Assembly (NCBI GenBank): GCA_030220185.1
Contig: JASPKZ010007286.1
Coordinates: 1,240,001 to 1,304,000, forward strand
Direction of reading: 5' to 3'
DNA: 64,000 bases
From: Diploptera punctata
Taxonomy: Eukaryota; Arthropoda; Insecta; Blattodea; Blaberidae
The notes under the pieces were generated by a model. It saw nothing but the letters and a program-made list of their open reading frames with translations, did no database searches and was not told the DNA's origin. Shown here one piece after another: positions 31,855 through 41,929 of this stretch (position 1 is its first letter; each line of letters starts with the position of its first letter). The translations under genes and the position numbers were made by a program.

Positions 31855-32085
31855 CAGATTTTCGCAGATATAAGTATGAATATGAAAGCTTTCTTGGGTT
31901 TTCCGCATCTTGGATTCAAGTTCGGCCTCTGGCCGCTGATTCCGACATTTTGGCATGATCCCACATGCCATTATCAAGGAATGATAAGTTCGATGTGGGA
32001 TCATGCCGAAACGTCGGAATCAGTGGTGAGGCCAAACTTGAATCCAAGACATGGAAAATCCAAGAAAACTTTCATATCTATATAT
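31855..32085. repeat. PLE foldback, separate family
   Basis: ATCTTGGATTCAAGTTCGGC and inverse. Minus: TTGATAA core, T, stem II GGCATG...CATGCC, then AAAATGTC; plus arm keeps GAAACGTC. Stem I ATTCC/GGAAT. Confidence 0.65.
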
Positions 32086-32103
32086 ATATATATATATATA
32101 TAT

Positions 32104-32224
32104 AGGGTTTTCAGTATAAAACCGGACACTCTGCGGCTGGCAGAGTGAAATGCGGGCGAGGAGAGAGCGCAGCCTGACGGGTGAAACCCCGTGAGGCGTG
32201 TCCGGTTTTATATTGGAAGCCCTG
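32104..32224 (+). mobile_element. Mariner-family MITE, 121 bp
   Basis: Only the two ends of the same mariner family remain: GGGTTTTCAGTATAAAACC, then GAGTGAAATGCGGGCGAGG ... GGTTTTATATTGGAAGCCC. It sits in a TA repeat, the expected target. Confidence 0.75.
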
Positions 32225-33540
32225 TATATATATAATGTAAATGACGATATTTGAAAACAAATAAAAAATATGTGCTTATATTTCATTTGTTTATTCACTG
32301 CAACTTGATCATATTATTTATTACCCAATAGGATCACAATATTGTAAAAACGCACCCTAGTGAAGAAAGAATTAAACACATCAAACAGAATATTGTAACC
32401 AACATTATAGGTTATTAATTAATTTTTTAGTAAACAACACAGTAAAATCATTATTTAAAAGCACAATTATTGAACACGCAATTATCAAATGTGTAGTTTG
32501 GAGGAATCTATTCATTATTTGCTATATTCAACGTATTTGTTGGAGAGTTAATCACTGCAAAATAATGCTCTGACCTGTTCAGAATATTAAAAAGGAGGAG
32601 CTTTCTTTATCACAAAAGCAGGAGCTGGTAAAGATAATTCAATAAAGAGTGAGGTGAAATAACTGCCATTGGTTGTAAAACAAAATTCTTTGAAACTTGA
32701 TTGGTCATTGACTTCCATTAGGGGCATGAGTTAAATAGTCATTGCAAGAATATAATCATATCATCAGACTCTAGAATCACGATACAATCAATAATGTCAT
32801 TAAATTATGTGAAAAAAAATCATCCACTGATTAAAGAAATCCAAAGTTAAACAATTCATAGTTTTAGAATGTATTCCTACAAATTGTAGCATAAATGGAA
32901 ATGAAAGAGGCTGATATTCTAGCAAAGAAATATATTAGAATTCAACAAATTAAAAATTAAAATTTCTATATTATTCAATAAAACAGGTTATTAAAAATGA
33001 AATGAAAATCTTATAATCTATATATTTAAAAAATTCTAAAAAATTTCATTGGAAAACTCTATTAGACAATCCTCAATCATATAGCTATATTCAGACTTCT
33101 TACAGGTCATAATTGTTTGGGTACTGGCATCTTATCTATTTCCAAAGAGTTTGGTATGTTCACAAGAGAAGGAAAAGATATAAATCAACTAACATGTGTA
33201 ACACTTCATTAAAACAAAGACAACACATTCAAATATTAGAAAGAAAAAGAGAAAATAATTTTATTGTTAAATCAAGAGGACTTTTAAGGTCATAAAAATT
33301 CTGAATGTGGCTTCCTTCAGAACGGAAGTAAACCTGTGAGTATCATGCCTGTGAGTAGATTTATGTCACTTTAAAGAACCTAAAGCCATAAGTTACAACT
33401 CTCTGAGAAAAAATTATTTGGTCCTATCGTGTTCAGATTTGAATTTTAATGCGAAAGAGTGTCATTAAATAAAAAATACTAACTAAAAAAACATTAGATA
33501 TCTATCTACACTTAATACAAGGGAAAGAATTGTTGGACTA
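32225..33540. other. R4 repeat copy and unassigned intron sequence
   Basis: 32225-32770 matches the R4 repeat (TGCAACTTGATCATATTATT, GCACCCTAGTGAAG). 32770-33540 is AT-rich with short frames and no recognised element. Confidence 0.45.
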
Positions 33541-33776
33541 AGGCCAGTATTCAAGAACCAAGCTCTCTAGGCCATGCTATCTCCGTCTTCTGTAAGCTGA
33601 GGCTCTCATCTTTCAGTTGTTCCTGGAAACTTTTTTTTAGTAAATATCTTGTTAGCACATGATGTTGAATAGAGTGAGCCAGTTAGAGTAGGTTATGCAT
33701 GACCCACATCATTAACCATGGAAAGATGGGCTGAGAGTCGCTCTTCGCAGAAAGTTTGGTTCTTGAATACTGGCCT
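33541..33776. mobile_element. MITE with perfect 21-bp inverted ends, 236 bp
   Basis: AGGCCAGTATTCAAGAACCA at the left is matched exactly by TGGTTCTTGAATACTGGCCT at the right. The interior is about half GC and unrelated to other repeats here. Superfamily not assigned: the flanks do not show a clear duplication. Confidence 0.7.
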
Positions 33777-34047
33777 AAGTAAACTGATTTGCAACTTCTG
33801 ATTATAAATAACAATTCGGTTAATAAATGAGTTGGAGAACAACAATTCAGTTGTCCTCACATGGCTAAGTGGATTACATTTCAGACCTTACACAAAGAAA
33901 AATTTCTATGGTTCACCTGGGAATTAAATTTAGATTTTCCAGAATAACTGTTAGACATGTTACAGAATCAGCTCATAGACAATTTTTATTGCTGATATTT
34001 CCAAAAGTATGAAAGATCAATAAATAATTCTATAGACTGTTTGTTAC

Positions 34048-34113
34048 CTTTTGGCTTCTGAAGATGCATTTTTAACCTTTTTGAATTTGCATCTTCTGAT
34101 TTTTCATTTTTAC
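34048..34113 (-). CDS. Candidate small 5' exon of the CCDC191-like gene
   Basis: A minus-strand 66-base open segment lies between an acceptor (CTCTTTCAG) and a donor (AAAAG|GTAACA). Read in phase 1 it gives KNEKSEDANSKRLKMHLQKPK, charged like the rest of the gene. It would join in frame to a donor at 35330 in the exon upstream. It does not join directly in frame to the exon at 30587 (a TGA appears at the junction), so another exon would be needed between them. Support is splice signals and composition only. Confidence 0.4.
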
Positions 34114-34149
34114 CTGAAAGAGAATTCACAAGTTTTTAACTTATTTTTT

Positions 34150-34480
34150 ATTATAATTTCTCCTTTATCTATAATATCTGACAGGATCTACATTACTCTT
34201 TGCTTCATTGACTTCAAAACTGCATTTGGCATTATTTGGAGAGAGAAAAACTACAGAAAACAAAAACACTGGGCATCTCAGCAAATATGTATAACTTCAT
34301 CTCCCAAAGATGGATAAAAACAAGGTGGGTGTAAAGCTATCCAAATGGAAACAAACCCAAGTAGGTCTTCCTCAAAGCACATTAACTAGCCCAACATTAT
34401 TCAACAATGGTATCTTTCAATGTATTAATTTAAATTTTAACACTTCATTCGCAATGATGAACAATTATTATTTTGAAAAG
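34150..34480 (+). mobile_element. LINE fragment with RT motifs A and B (family E)
   Basis: CFIDFKTAFGIIWR (RT motif A with the second Asp lost, usually TAFD) and VGLPQSTLTSPTLFN (motif B, usually QGxxLSPxLF) mark a reverse transcriptase of a different clade from LINE-A. Frameshifted near 34310 and cut by a SINE at about 34480. Confidence 0.65.
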
Positions 34481-34605
34481 AAAAATGAATGCCTGAATTG
34501 GGATTTGAACTCGAAACCTCTATCCCTGTATGCTAGTGAGCTAACCATTACACTATCTCAGGCTTCCAATGTAAACACTAATTTTTCTTCCTCATATACA
34601 ATTCT
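34470..34605 (-). mobile_element. SINE module, fourth tRNA type
   Basis: GCCTGAATTGGGATTTGAAC to ACTATCTCAGGC between AAAAGAAAAATG and AATTTTTCTTCC. Confidence 0.6.
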
Positions 34606-34609
34606 CTTT

Positions 34610-35250
34610 ATTGTCAGAAGCAGATAGTCATTGCTACTAGTGTTTTGACCTTTGGGTTCTGTACTAGGTGGATAGTTGGTGTTAATATGTTAATCTTTTA
34701 AATTTATGCACCACTTCAACAGATCACATTATGGTGTTCAATTGCTATATCAGAACAAAATCGTATATATAACTGAAGGAGTATATACTGCATTTGATTT
34801 AACTTGTCACAGGAGCAGAAAATGGTAGGTTTCCAAATATACTTAGCCCATGGATGGTAAATGAACAAACCAGATCAAAAGGGTTGAAAGTTTAAATGTA
34901 AACATTAAAATTGCAACAGAAGGGATAAATAAATCTTTTCATTTTTAGCAATGCAGAATAAAATACCATAATAACATTTTATTTTTTATATTTGATATAA
35001 TTATCAGTAATTTCTTAGAATGTGTTACTCCTTTATGACATTTTGGATCTAACATACAAATCATCATTTAGCCTATTTAAGCCAACCGAGTATATATTTT
35101 GTAGACAGTATTTATCAGTCTTAAATTTAAAAGGCTGACAAACTCACAATTCTTACATTTGTCCTTAATTAGTAGTTATATTACTTTTCAGGTAGGCATT
35201 CTAATAAACTAGGACCTAATTATCTTTAGGCCTATTTTATACCATAATTG
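34610..35250. other. Unassigned intron sequence
   Basis: AT-rich, no recognised repeat or exon. Confidence 0.35.
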
Positions 35251-35329
35251 AGTTATTTGTAGTATAAGTAGTTTTCAGAATCAGTTGTTACCATTTGGTG
35301 CCTGAGATCCATCACAAGTAGCGGATTAC

Positions 35330-35468
35330 ACAAAGATCCGTTTTCCTTTTTCAATAAAGCTGAAGCATTATCGCATATTAGTTCATTTTCTAATAAATTA
35401 TTCATTATGTCATTCACATTTTCGGATGTCTTCTCACTATTTTTTTGAGAATTCCAGTTATATTCCAT
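35330..35468 (-). CDS. Candidate first coding exon of the CCDC191-like gene
   Basis: A minus-strand frame starts at ATG 35468 (MEYNWNSQKNSEKTSEN) and stays open to 35253. A donor TTTGT|GTAATC at 35330 gives the phase needed for the candidate exon at 34113. The same frame is open upstream of the ATG for about 43 codons (INDLVKYLKKAKND...), but no in-frame ATG precedes it; an ATG at 35593-35595 is one base out of frame. The real start may therefore lie upstream, across a missed splice or an indel. The position next to the CpG-containing divergent region fits a gene start. Confidence 0.4.
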
Positions 35469-35579
35469 TGATTGGCTCTTGGTTAACTGATCCTGGAATC
35501 TTGTTAAATTCTTAATACCGTTTATTTGTGTTAATTTTTCTGACGAATGGTCATTTTTCGCTTTTTTCAGGTACTTTAC

Positions 35580-35714
35580 TAGATCATTAATTCATATTTA
35601 TGAAGTTGTTTACACTCTGTTACTACGATCTTCGTCGTCTGCTTGTTGCTAAGGAGTACCGCATAATCTCGTTTTATTTCGTAATTCGCGAGAAATTTTC
35701 AGGCTTCAACAAAG
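35580..35714. promoter_or_regulatory. Probable bidirectional promoter and first exons of the two host genes
   Basis: The leftward CCDC191-like gene and the rightward unrecognised gene diverge here, with candidate start codons at 35468 (minus) and 36240 (plus). The stretch has several CpG dinucleotides (for example CGTCGTC and TTCGCGAG), unlike the AT-rich surroundings. A plausible plus-strand first exon ends at AAAG|GTGGGT (donor at 35715), and a pyrimidine-rich acceptor at 36195-36196 would bring in a short second exon holding the ATG. GTTGCTAAGG at 35645 matches a half-site of the RFX X-box, which suits a gene of the ciliary or centrosomal type, but the second half-site is poor. The promoter role is inferred from position and composition. 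Confidence 0.45.
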
Positions 35715-36239
35715 GTGGGTATGGTCCGTGGATAAAATATCATTTTTGATACATTATATGCTTAGTGAAGTTGATTTTATTACACTTTAATACATTTATA
35801 AGAGGTCTTATATTTATTATTTCTCATAATTATGTACTAAAGGCCTGCTTTTTTCCATTAATTCCTATTCTCGTTCTAACCGACAATGCAGTTCACCCCG
35901 AATTCCCTTTGTCGAGATGGTACAGTCCATTCTGTTTTCCGCACTAGCAGAAGCTTTTTGACTTGAAATTAACTAGCAATGCTGACCTGTACTCTCTCTT
36001 ATAAATTACGATTTGGGTTATGTTACTATACTAAAAACAATACTTATAGATTGCTTTAAAAGCCCTATGGAAAACAGCAGGCCTTGAAAGTATGGCTGAC
36101 ATCTGACATGGAAGCCCAATTTTCCTTAATATATTTTAATTCACAACAATGTCATAATTGAATCAGTGTTCATACTGTATTTTGTTCTTTCTTTAGCATC
36201 ACTTGTATTAATGAACTTGTGTGACATTATCTACACTTA

Positions 36240-36422
36240 ATGGAAAGAACCGACCCCCAGGGTCCACCTGGGGATGTTGAAAACGATGATGGCATCACAG
36301 GAACTGCTTTATCAACAAACCATACAGAACCAGAACTCGACTGGTCTCCAGTCACTAGTTCACAATTGGAAAGTTCTGTTAGAAAAGTAGCAGCTTCAAC
36401 ATCACGGTTACTATTTCTCACT
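36240..36422 (+). CDS. Unrecognised gene, first coding exon
   Basis: This 61-codon exon starts with an ATG at 36240 (context TTAATGG) and ends at a strong donor, ACT|GTAAGT, in phase 0. The peptide begins MERTDPQGPPGDVENDDG and is acidic and Ser/Thr-rich, with no signal peptide or membrane segment. An acceptor at 36195-36196 (TTCTTTCTTTAG) fits an exon that opens with a short 5' UTR. The next exon I can support is 12.8 kb away at 49183 and starts in phase 0, so the join is open, but small exons between them cannot be excluded. I do not recognise the protein; composition suggests a disordered N-terminus of a nuclear protein. Confidence 0.6.
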
Positions 36423-37784
36423 GTAAGTTCAACATTTTATAATTATTAAATTATTCTTCTGTCATATCTAACTTGATTTTTTATATATATAGATGTATAT
36501 TTTCATATATTAAGAACATTCATAAATTAAATGTTGCTCAAGCCGTGTTGCTCAAGCTTGTTCATAATTTGGTTAGTTATAAAGTAAGTACATAGGGACA
36601 TACTAACTGCTCTAATAGGATTATGTTACATGTGTTTCTACAGTTGACACATTTTTTTTTTTAATTTGAAGTCCTCTTTCAAATGGCAAAATGTTTTAGA
36701 TCATGGATATTATAAATGTCAGAGGTAAAGGGTGAGACTATTGTGTGGGTGTCATGATCAATTATGTCATAGTGTATGTCATCCAACATGACTGATTTTA
36801 TAATTATATTGTGCTAAATGAATGCTTTATGCTACAAAGAAAAAAATATAAAGTACACTTAGGCCTAATTATTTGATTATCATGATATTAAAGTTAATGT
36901 TTATAAAGTCTGATTTGTATTTCAGTTCAATGAAAGTTGAGTTTTAAGTCAGTGTATTGTTTGCAATATTTAAAAATCCCTAGCTTGAGTAAATTTTTGT
37001 GCTAATAGATTGAAATATAATACTTGAGAAAATATTTTGTTACGAAAATAGGTCTAGGCCCTATTTATTATTTAATATTTCAGTTGTTTTTAAATTTTTG
37101 AATGTGTTTTTTTATTTTTATGTTTCTATTTAAATTAACACTTTCCAATCCTGGATAGAACTGTATTTAAGAGAGAAAAATTAATGCTTGAACCAGGACT
37201 TTTTTTAATGCTAAATTCTCTTGGCTCAACTGTACTTCTACTAGCGCTTGATTGTTCAGTTATATTGTTGTAAACTATAGTTCTTCTTCTGTATTTACTA
37301 ACATTATTTAATATTTTAAACTTTTTCAAACAATTTTTATAACATTATTAGACAATTTTGAAGTATTTATTTAAATATGCAAATCACAATATTATGACAC
37401 TGTTAGACAATATTGTGATGCTAACTGCTATTTTCTCCATAGAGTATATTACTTAGTCTATGATTTTTCTATCGCTGTTTTGGGTTTTGGGAGTGATAAG
37501 TAAGTGTACACCCATTTTTAATAAACGTTTGGTAATTTTAATATTATTAATATATTTTTAACATAGATTTGGGGATTTATTGCAAATATTGGTCATTTAA
37601 ATTTCATAGCGACAGATAGTTGTCGAGGATGATAATTGATATGTGGTTCGATTGTGGGTTATCGCTGGCTCTATAAACTCTGGCACATGTGCACTGTTGT
37701 TCTATAGGACATTGGAAATATTTCACGCTAGTTTAAGTGCAGTTTTTCCAAAATTAATGCTTGAACCAAGACTTTTTTTAATGC

Positions 37785-38040
37785 TTAATTCTCTTAAGTC
37801 TGCAATTCTCTTAAACTGCAATGGACAGGACATGTGGCACAAATGGGGAATGAAAGAGGGTCATGGAAACTCCTTGTAAGAAAACCAGAGGGAAAGCACC
37901 TTGTAGGAAAACCAGAGGGAAAGTGTTCAGTAAGAATGATGTGGGAGAGCAACATTAGCCATGATTTGAAGAAGGTCAATTATACAGCTAGGATGATTAG
38001 GAAGCATTAGCTCAGGATAGGGATGTATGTAGAGCCTATG
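37785..38040 (+). mobile_element. LINE 3' scrap
   Basis: Reads LKLQWTGHVAQMGNERG and HLVGKPEGKCSVRMMWE with a short internal duplication (GKPEGK). It resembles the end of a non-LTR retrotransposon ORF. Low divergence from stop-free reading, but no RT motif. Confidence 0.5.
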
Positions 38041-38764
38041 TCCACTTGGCCATGAACGTAAGGTTCGATAGTGGCAGTAAGCTAGTTAACCTATATGTAC
38101 ACATTTTAAAATTTGCGACAATCTGTCCAGACCTAATTTTATATTGAACTAGGTCACCAGTGAATGATTCCGTTATGTATTGTTTTATGAATCTTCCAGG
38201 ATTTGAAATGAAAATACTTATGACTAGAGCGAGGAATTTTATGAAATTTCATGTTTTAAACTTTTTGTCAGAGAGCGCTGAGACTAAATATCTTTACATT
38301 TTATGATGCATAGAATCAAATAGGACCAACAAAAAAACTTCATATTTTATAATATTTTAGCAAAATGTTCATATTTTAGTGAAAATTTCATACTCCTTCA
38401 TATTTTTCAACTTTCAAATTCCAGTATTTTTTTTTCAATAATAGTTCTAGGAGTTCATTAAAATATTTTTGAAATTAATGCATTTATGTAATTTTTGACA
38501 GTGTAATGTGGTAGACAAGTGAAAATTCTTCAGTATCCCTTCTGAACAAGATAGGTTTTATAAAACAAATAATTGGATGAGAAGTCACAGAGTGATTGTG
38601 TTAGATGAAGGTTTTTGTCCTAAACCCCAGAACAAGAACATGAGCCTAGATGAATAAGTAGAAGAACAATGTTGGAATATTCTGTAGTCAGGTATAATAG
38701 CTATCAGCTCGTTCTTGCTATCTGAGGGCAGTCATTATTTTATGAACAGATTTCAGCATTTAAA

Positions 38765-39020
38765 TGTATAGCTAGAATTGACAATTTGGGAGAAGATATA
38801 TATTCAGAACAAAAAATTTAGATCCATAAATTTCGAGATTCCTGATGAACGTGACCTCTCTCAACATTCATCAAATCAACACCAGATGGCAACATTATTG
38901 ATGGAGATTCCAACGAAAATCCGGAGCCATAATGTCGGTTGAAAATGAGAGAGATTCTTCTCTTGAAAACTAGTTCCCGTGTTTAAAGAAACATAAAATA
39001 TGAGGTAAGATGTGAAAAAA
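38765..39020 (+). mobile_element. PLE tail fragment
   Basis: Same tail as 14300-14540 with small deletions (TTGACAATTTGGGAGAAGAT ... AACTAGTTCCCGTG, TATGAGGTAAGATG). Confidence 0.75.
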
Positions 39021-39139
39021 TGATTCATTAATTTACAAATAATTAATTAATTAATTACTAGTAATTAGCTGAAGGGAAAATTATAATTTAATATCAAATT
39101 TAGGAGTAAAATATGCATTCCTATGCATTATCAAATACT

Positions 39140-39450
39140 GCTTAAATTATGGTAAAATCAAATGTTTCTTACCTCTCCTCATACAAATCTTCTAAGTAGA
39201 TCGTGATTTCGAGACCATAATGGTCTCATCTTCAGTACTATTTTGGCGATTGATGTTATGTCGATCGGAAGAAGCTCTTCTTCTTCCCTCTGTTGGTGGA
39301 CCGATGAACCTTTGGATCAGGTCAGAATTTGCGGGAATTTCGAAGTTCATAAGTTTTCCTTTTTTTTTTTGTTTATAAACAAATGGAACAAACAAAAGGA
39401 AGTCACGGTTTGGGAAAAGATCCACATTCAGAAAAATATTCAATAAAATG
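39140..39450 (-). mobile_element. PLE end that truncates the Cys-containing pseudogene
   Basis: Minus strand carries LMNFEIPANSDLIQRFIGPP and the ribozyme; the left end is AAATGTTTCTTACCTCTCC. An inverse scrap (GTTTGGGAAAAGATCCACAT) at 39405 shows the foldback start. Its edge at about 39450 replaces the end of the pseudogene frame. Confidence 0.7.
39196..39243 (-). ncRNA. Hammerhead ribozyme candidate
   Basis: Minus: CTGAAGA, T, stem II GAGACC...GGTCTC, GAAA, ATCACGAT, C17, stem I AGTA/TACT. Same subfamily as 11037. Confidence 0.7.
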
Positions 39451-39770
39451 AGTTTGTCGTTTTCTAAATGAAGTTATTCTAACATTGATGTCTATAAGAT
39501 TCCATTCTTGCAGTCTAGAGCCCAACAATTCTGCTTGACATTTGGGAAGGTTTAAGTCCCTCACGAGATCATTGAGGGCATTTTGTGTGAACACCTGGTG
39601 ATTACAGGGTAAAGACGATGTAGATGGCTGAAACTCTGAATCTCGAGTAGGACTACTACAACCTGAGACGTTAGTTGTGTCTTCTTCTGAAACGGTGTAG
39701 TTCTGGAGGTTTAGGTACAGGAAGATGTTCATTGTGAGGAACTGGTCGGATGGTTGAAGGTAAATTAGGG

Positions 39771-40948
39771 TTTTTATTATTAATTTAACACTTCTCAATG
39801 AAGGATAAATTATATTTCAAGAGAAAAATTTTCGGCTAGACCGAAACTCGAACCCGGGACCCTTGGCTTTCCGGGCCAAGTGCTCTACCAACTGAGCTAC
39901 CGAGGCGAGTTGCGATCTAGACGCAAATTTTTCTCTTATATACGTCGTAATTCCCTTGCGTCAAATGCTTGAAACCTTTGTTTCTATCTTTGCAAATGGC
40001 GGCTTCTTAGTTAAGAAGACATTTATTGGGAATTTAACACTACTTTATAAAGCCAGTAGGGCTTCTATTGACGTTTTTATTATTAGTTTAACACTTCTCA
40101 ATGAAGGATAAATTATATTTGAAGAGAAAAATTTTCGCCTAGACCGAGACTCGAACCCGGGATCCTTGGCTTTCCGGGCCAAGTGCTCTACCAACTGAGC
40201 TACCTTCATTGAGAAGTGTTAAATTAATAATAAAAACGTCAATAGAAGCCCTACTGGCTTTATAAAGTAGTGTTAAATTCCCAATAAATGTCTTCTTAAC
40301 TAAGAAGCCGTCATTTGCAAAGATAAAAACAAGTCTGGGAAAGCTGACGATAAAACAGAATTGTTTTGAAACATGTCCAAGAACAAATTAACATTAATAT
40401 TGAGGTAAGATGTCCAGACCAAAAATAATATAATTAAAATAACCTCAAAATATAACTTCCTAAAATTAAATATAAAAACAAAGGTTTCAAGCATTTGATG
40501 CGAGGGAATTACAACGTATATAAGAGAAAAATTTGCATCTAGATCGCAACTCGCCTCGGTAGCTCAGTTGGTAGAGCACTTGGCCCGGAAAGCCAAGGGT
40601 CCCGGGTTTGAGTCTCGGTCTAGGTGAAAATTTTTCTCTTCAAATATAATTTTTCCTTCATTGAAAAGTGTTAAATTAATAATAAAAACGTCAATAGGAG
40701 CCCTACTGGCTTTATAAAGTACTGTTAAATTCCCAATAAATGTCTTTTTAACTAAGAAGCCGTCATTTGCAAAGATAAAAACAAAGGTTTCAAGCATTTG
40801 ATGCGAGGGAATTATAACGTATATAAGAGAAAAATTTGCATCTAGATTGCAACTCGCCTCGGTAGCTCAGTTGGTAGAGCACTTGGCCCGGAAAGCCAAG
40901 GGTCCCGGGTTCGAGTCTCGGTTTAGGCGAAAATTTTTCTTTTCAAAT
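39771..40948. mobile_element. Composite of SINE-1 units, 1178 bp, with 11-bp duplication
   Basis: GTAAATTAGGG at 39760-39770 and 40949-40959. Contents: minus SINE-1 (39812-39955), linker, truncated minus SINE-1 (40115-40205), inverse linker with a PLE piece (40335-40480), plus SINE-1 (40500-40650), linker, plus SINE-1 (40800-40945). Deleting the composite with one duplication restores the pseudogene reading ...QYPNL-PSTIRPVPHNEH. Confidence 0.85.
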
Positions 40949-41193
40949 GTAAATTAGGGTACTGGATCTGCCCTTTGGATTTTGAAGTATATCCTTCTAT
41001 ATCTACCAAACAGAAATAACAATCTGTTACATAGTCCCGAGATTCTCGCCAAACCATAAGTACAGCAAATTTCATTGCATTGCATTTACCTTGTAGCCAA
41101 TTTCTCAAATTTCTAGAGCATGAATTGCAGCATATGTGAGGTGCAAATGACTTATCTTGGTCTCCCACACGACATCCAAACTATAGTTCATAT

Positions 41194-41642
41194 TATATTA
41201 TTTTTGGTCTGGACATCTTACCTCAATATTAATGTTGATTTGTTCTTGAACATGTTTCAAAACAATTCTGTTTTATCTTCAGCTTTCCCAGACTGGTTTT
41301 ATTTATGTTGCATTATGTTGCACCACCTGGATGTCGATGTCAGCTCCATCCTGTGGTTGGCCAAAGAACCTCCAAACAAGGTCACCCTTGATATTCCGAT
41401 GGAGGGTGACCTTGTTTGGAGGTTCTTTGGCCAACCACAGGATGGAGCTGACATCGACATCCAGGTGGTGCAACATAATGCAACATAAATAAAACCAGTC
41501 TGGGAAAGCTGAAGATAAAACAGAATTGTTTTGAAACATGTTCAAGAACAAATCAACATTAATATTGAGGTAAGATGTCCAGACCAAAAATAATATAATT
41601 AAAATAACCTCAAAATATAACTTCCTAAAATTAAATATTAAT
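41194..41642. mobile_element. PLE foldback, 449 bp, 12-bp duplication
   Basis: TATAGTTCATAT at 41182-41193 and 41643-41654. Long arms (CACCTGGATGTCGATGTCAG and inverse) include the coding tail MEGDLVWRFFGQPQDGADI. Removing it restores VRKAYEL-x-FGCRVGDQDKS in the host pseudogene. Confidence 0.85.
41500..41545 (+). ncRNA. Hammerhead ribozyme candidate
   Basis: CTGAAGA 41509-41515, T, stem II AAAACA...TGTTTT, GAAA, palindrome ACATGT, T17. The inverse arm has the same motif on the minus strand near 41245-41285. Confidence 0.7.
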
Positions 41643-41929
41643 TATAGTTCATATGCCTTTCGAACTAGAGGTGTAATATTACACTTTTGGCTCTTGAAGG
41701 TTAGTTCTCCACTTACATAGAAAAATGAATTAGGATTAGTTTTACACTGACGTGGCATTATAGTATAATTACTATCCTTCAAACTCTTCTGAAGCACAAT
41801 TATGAAACACTAGCTCATTCCTTGAACACCAACAGGAAATCAACAACAGACTGAAAATAAATGAAATATCATTAGTTATAAAATGCTAAATACAGATGGC
41901 AGCACAGGATGGGATGCTAATATTTCTTC

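Larger units (their letters stand above)
39480..41758 (-). pseudogene. Retro-copy of a repetitive insect Cys-containing ORF, broken by two insertions
   Basis: Reading the minus strand from ATG 41758, the pieces are MPRQCKTNPNSFFYV..., LVRKAYEL (41655-41758), FGCRVGDQDKSFAPHICC and MVWRESRDYVTDCYFCL (40960-41181), then PSTIRPVPHNEHLPVPKPPE and LNDLVRDLNLPKCQAELL (39480-39759). From memory this is a protein family found in many copies in insect genomes, function unknown, with paired Cys residues (HICC, DCYFC). The copy is interrupted by a PLE foldback (41194-41642) and a SINE composite (39771-40948), both with target duplications, has a frameshift after KPPE, and is cut at the 3' end by a PLE near 39450. 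Confidence 0.7.

Noticed and set aside
31852..32298. Short frames around 31.9-32.3 kb
   Set aside because: They run through a foldback and a mariner MITE; symmetrical frames on both strands are a consequence of the palindrome.
39771..40948. LTR retrotransposon (repeats flanking an interior)
   Set aside because: The repeated ends are inverted SINE modules, not direct LTRs; no primer-binding site or gag-pol sequence is visible.
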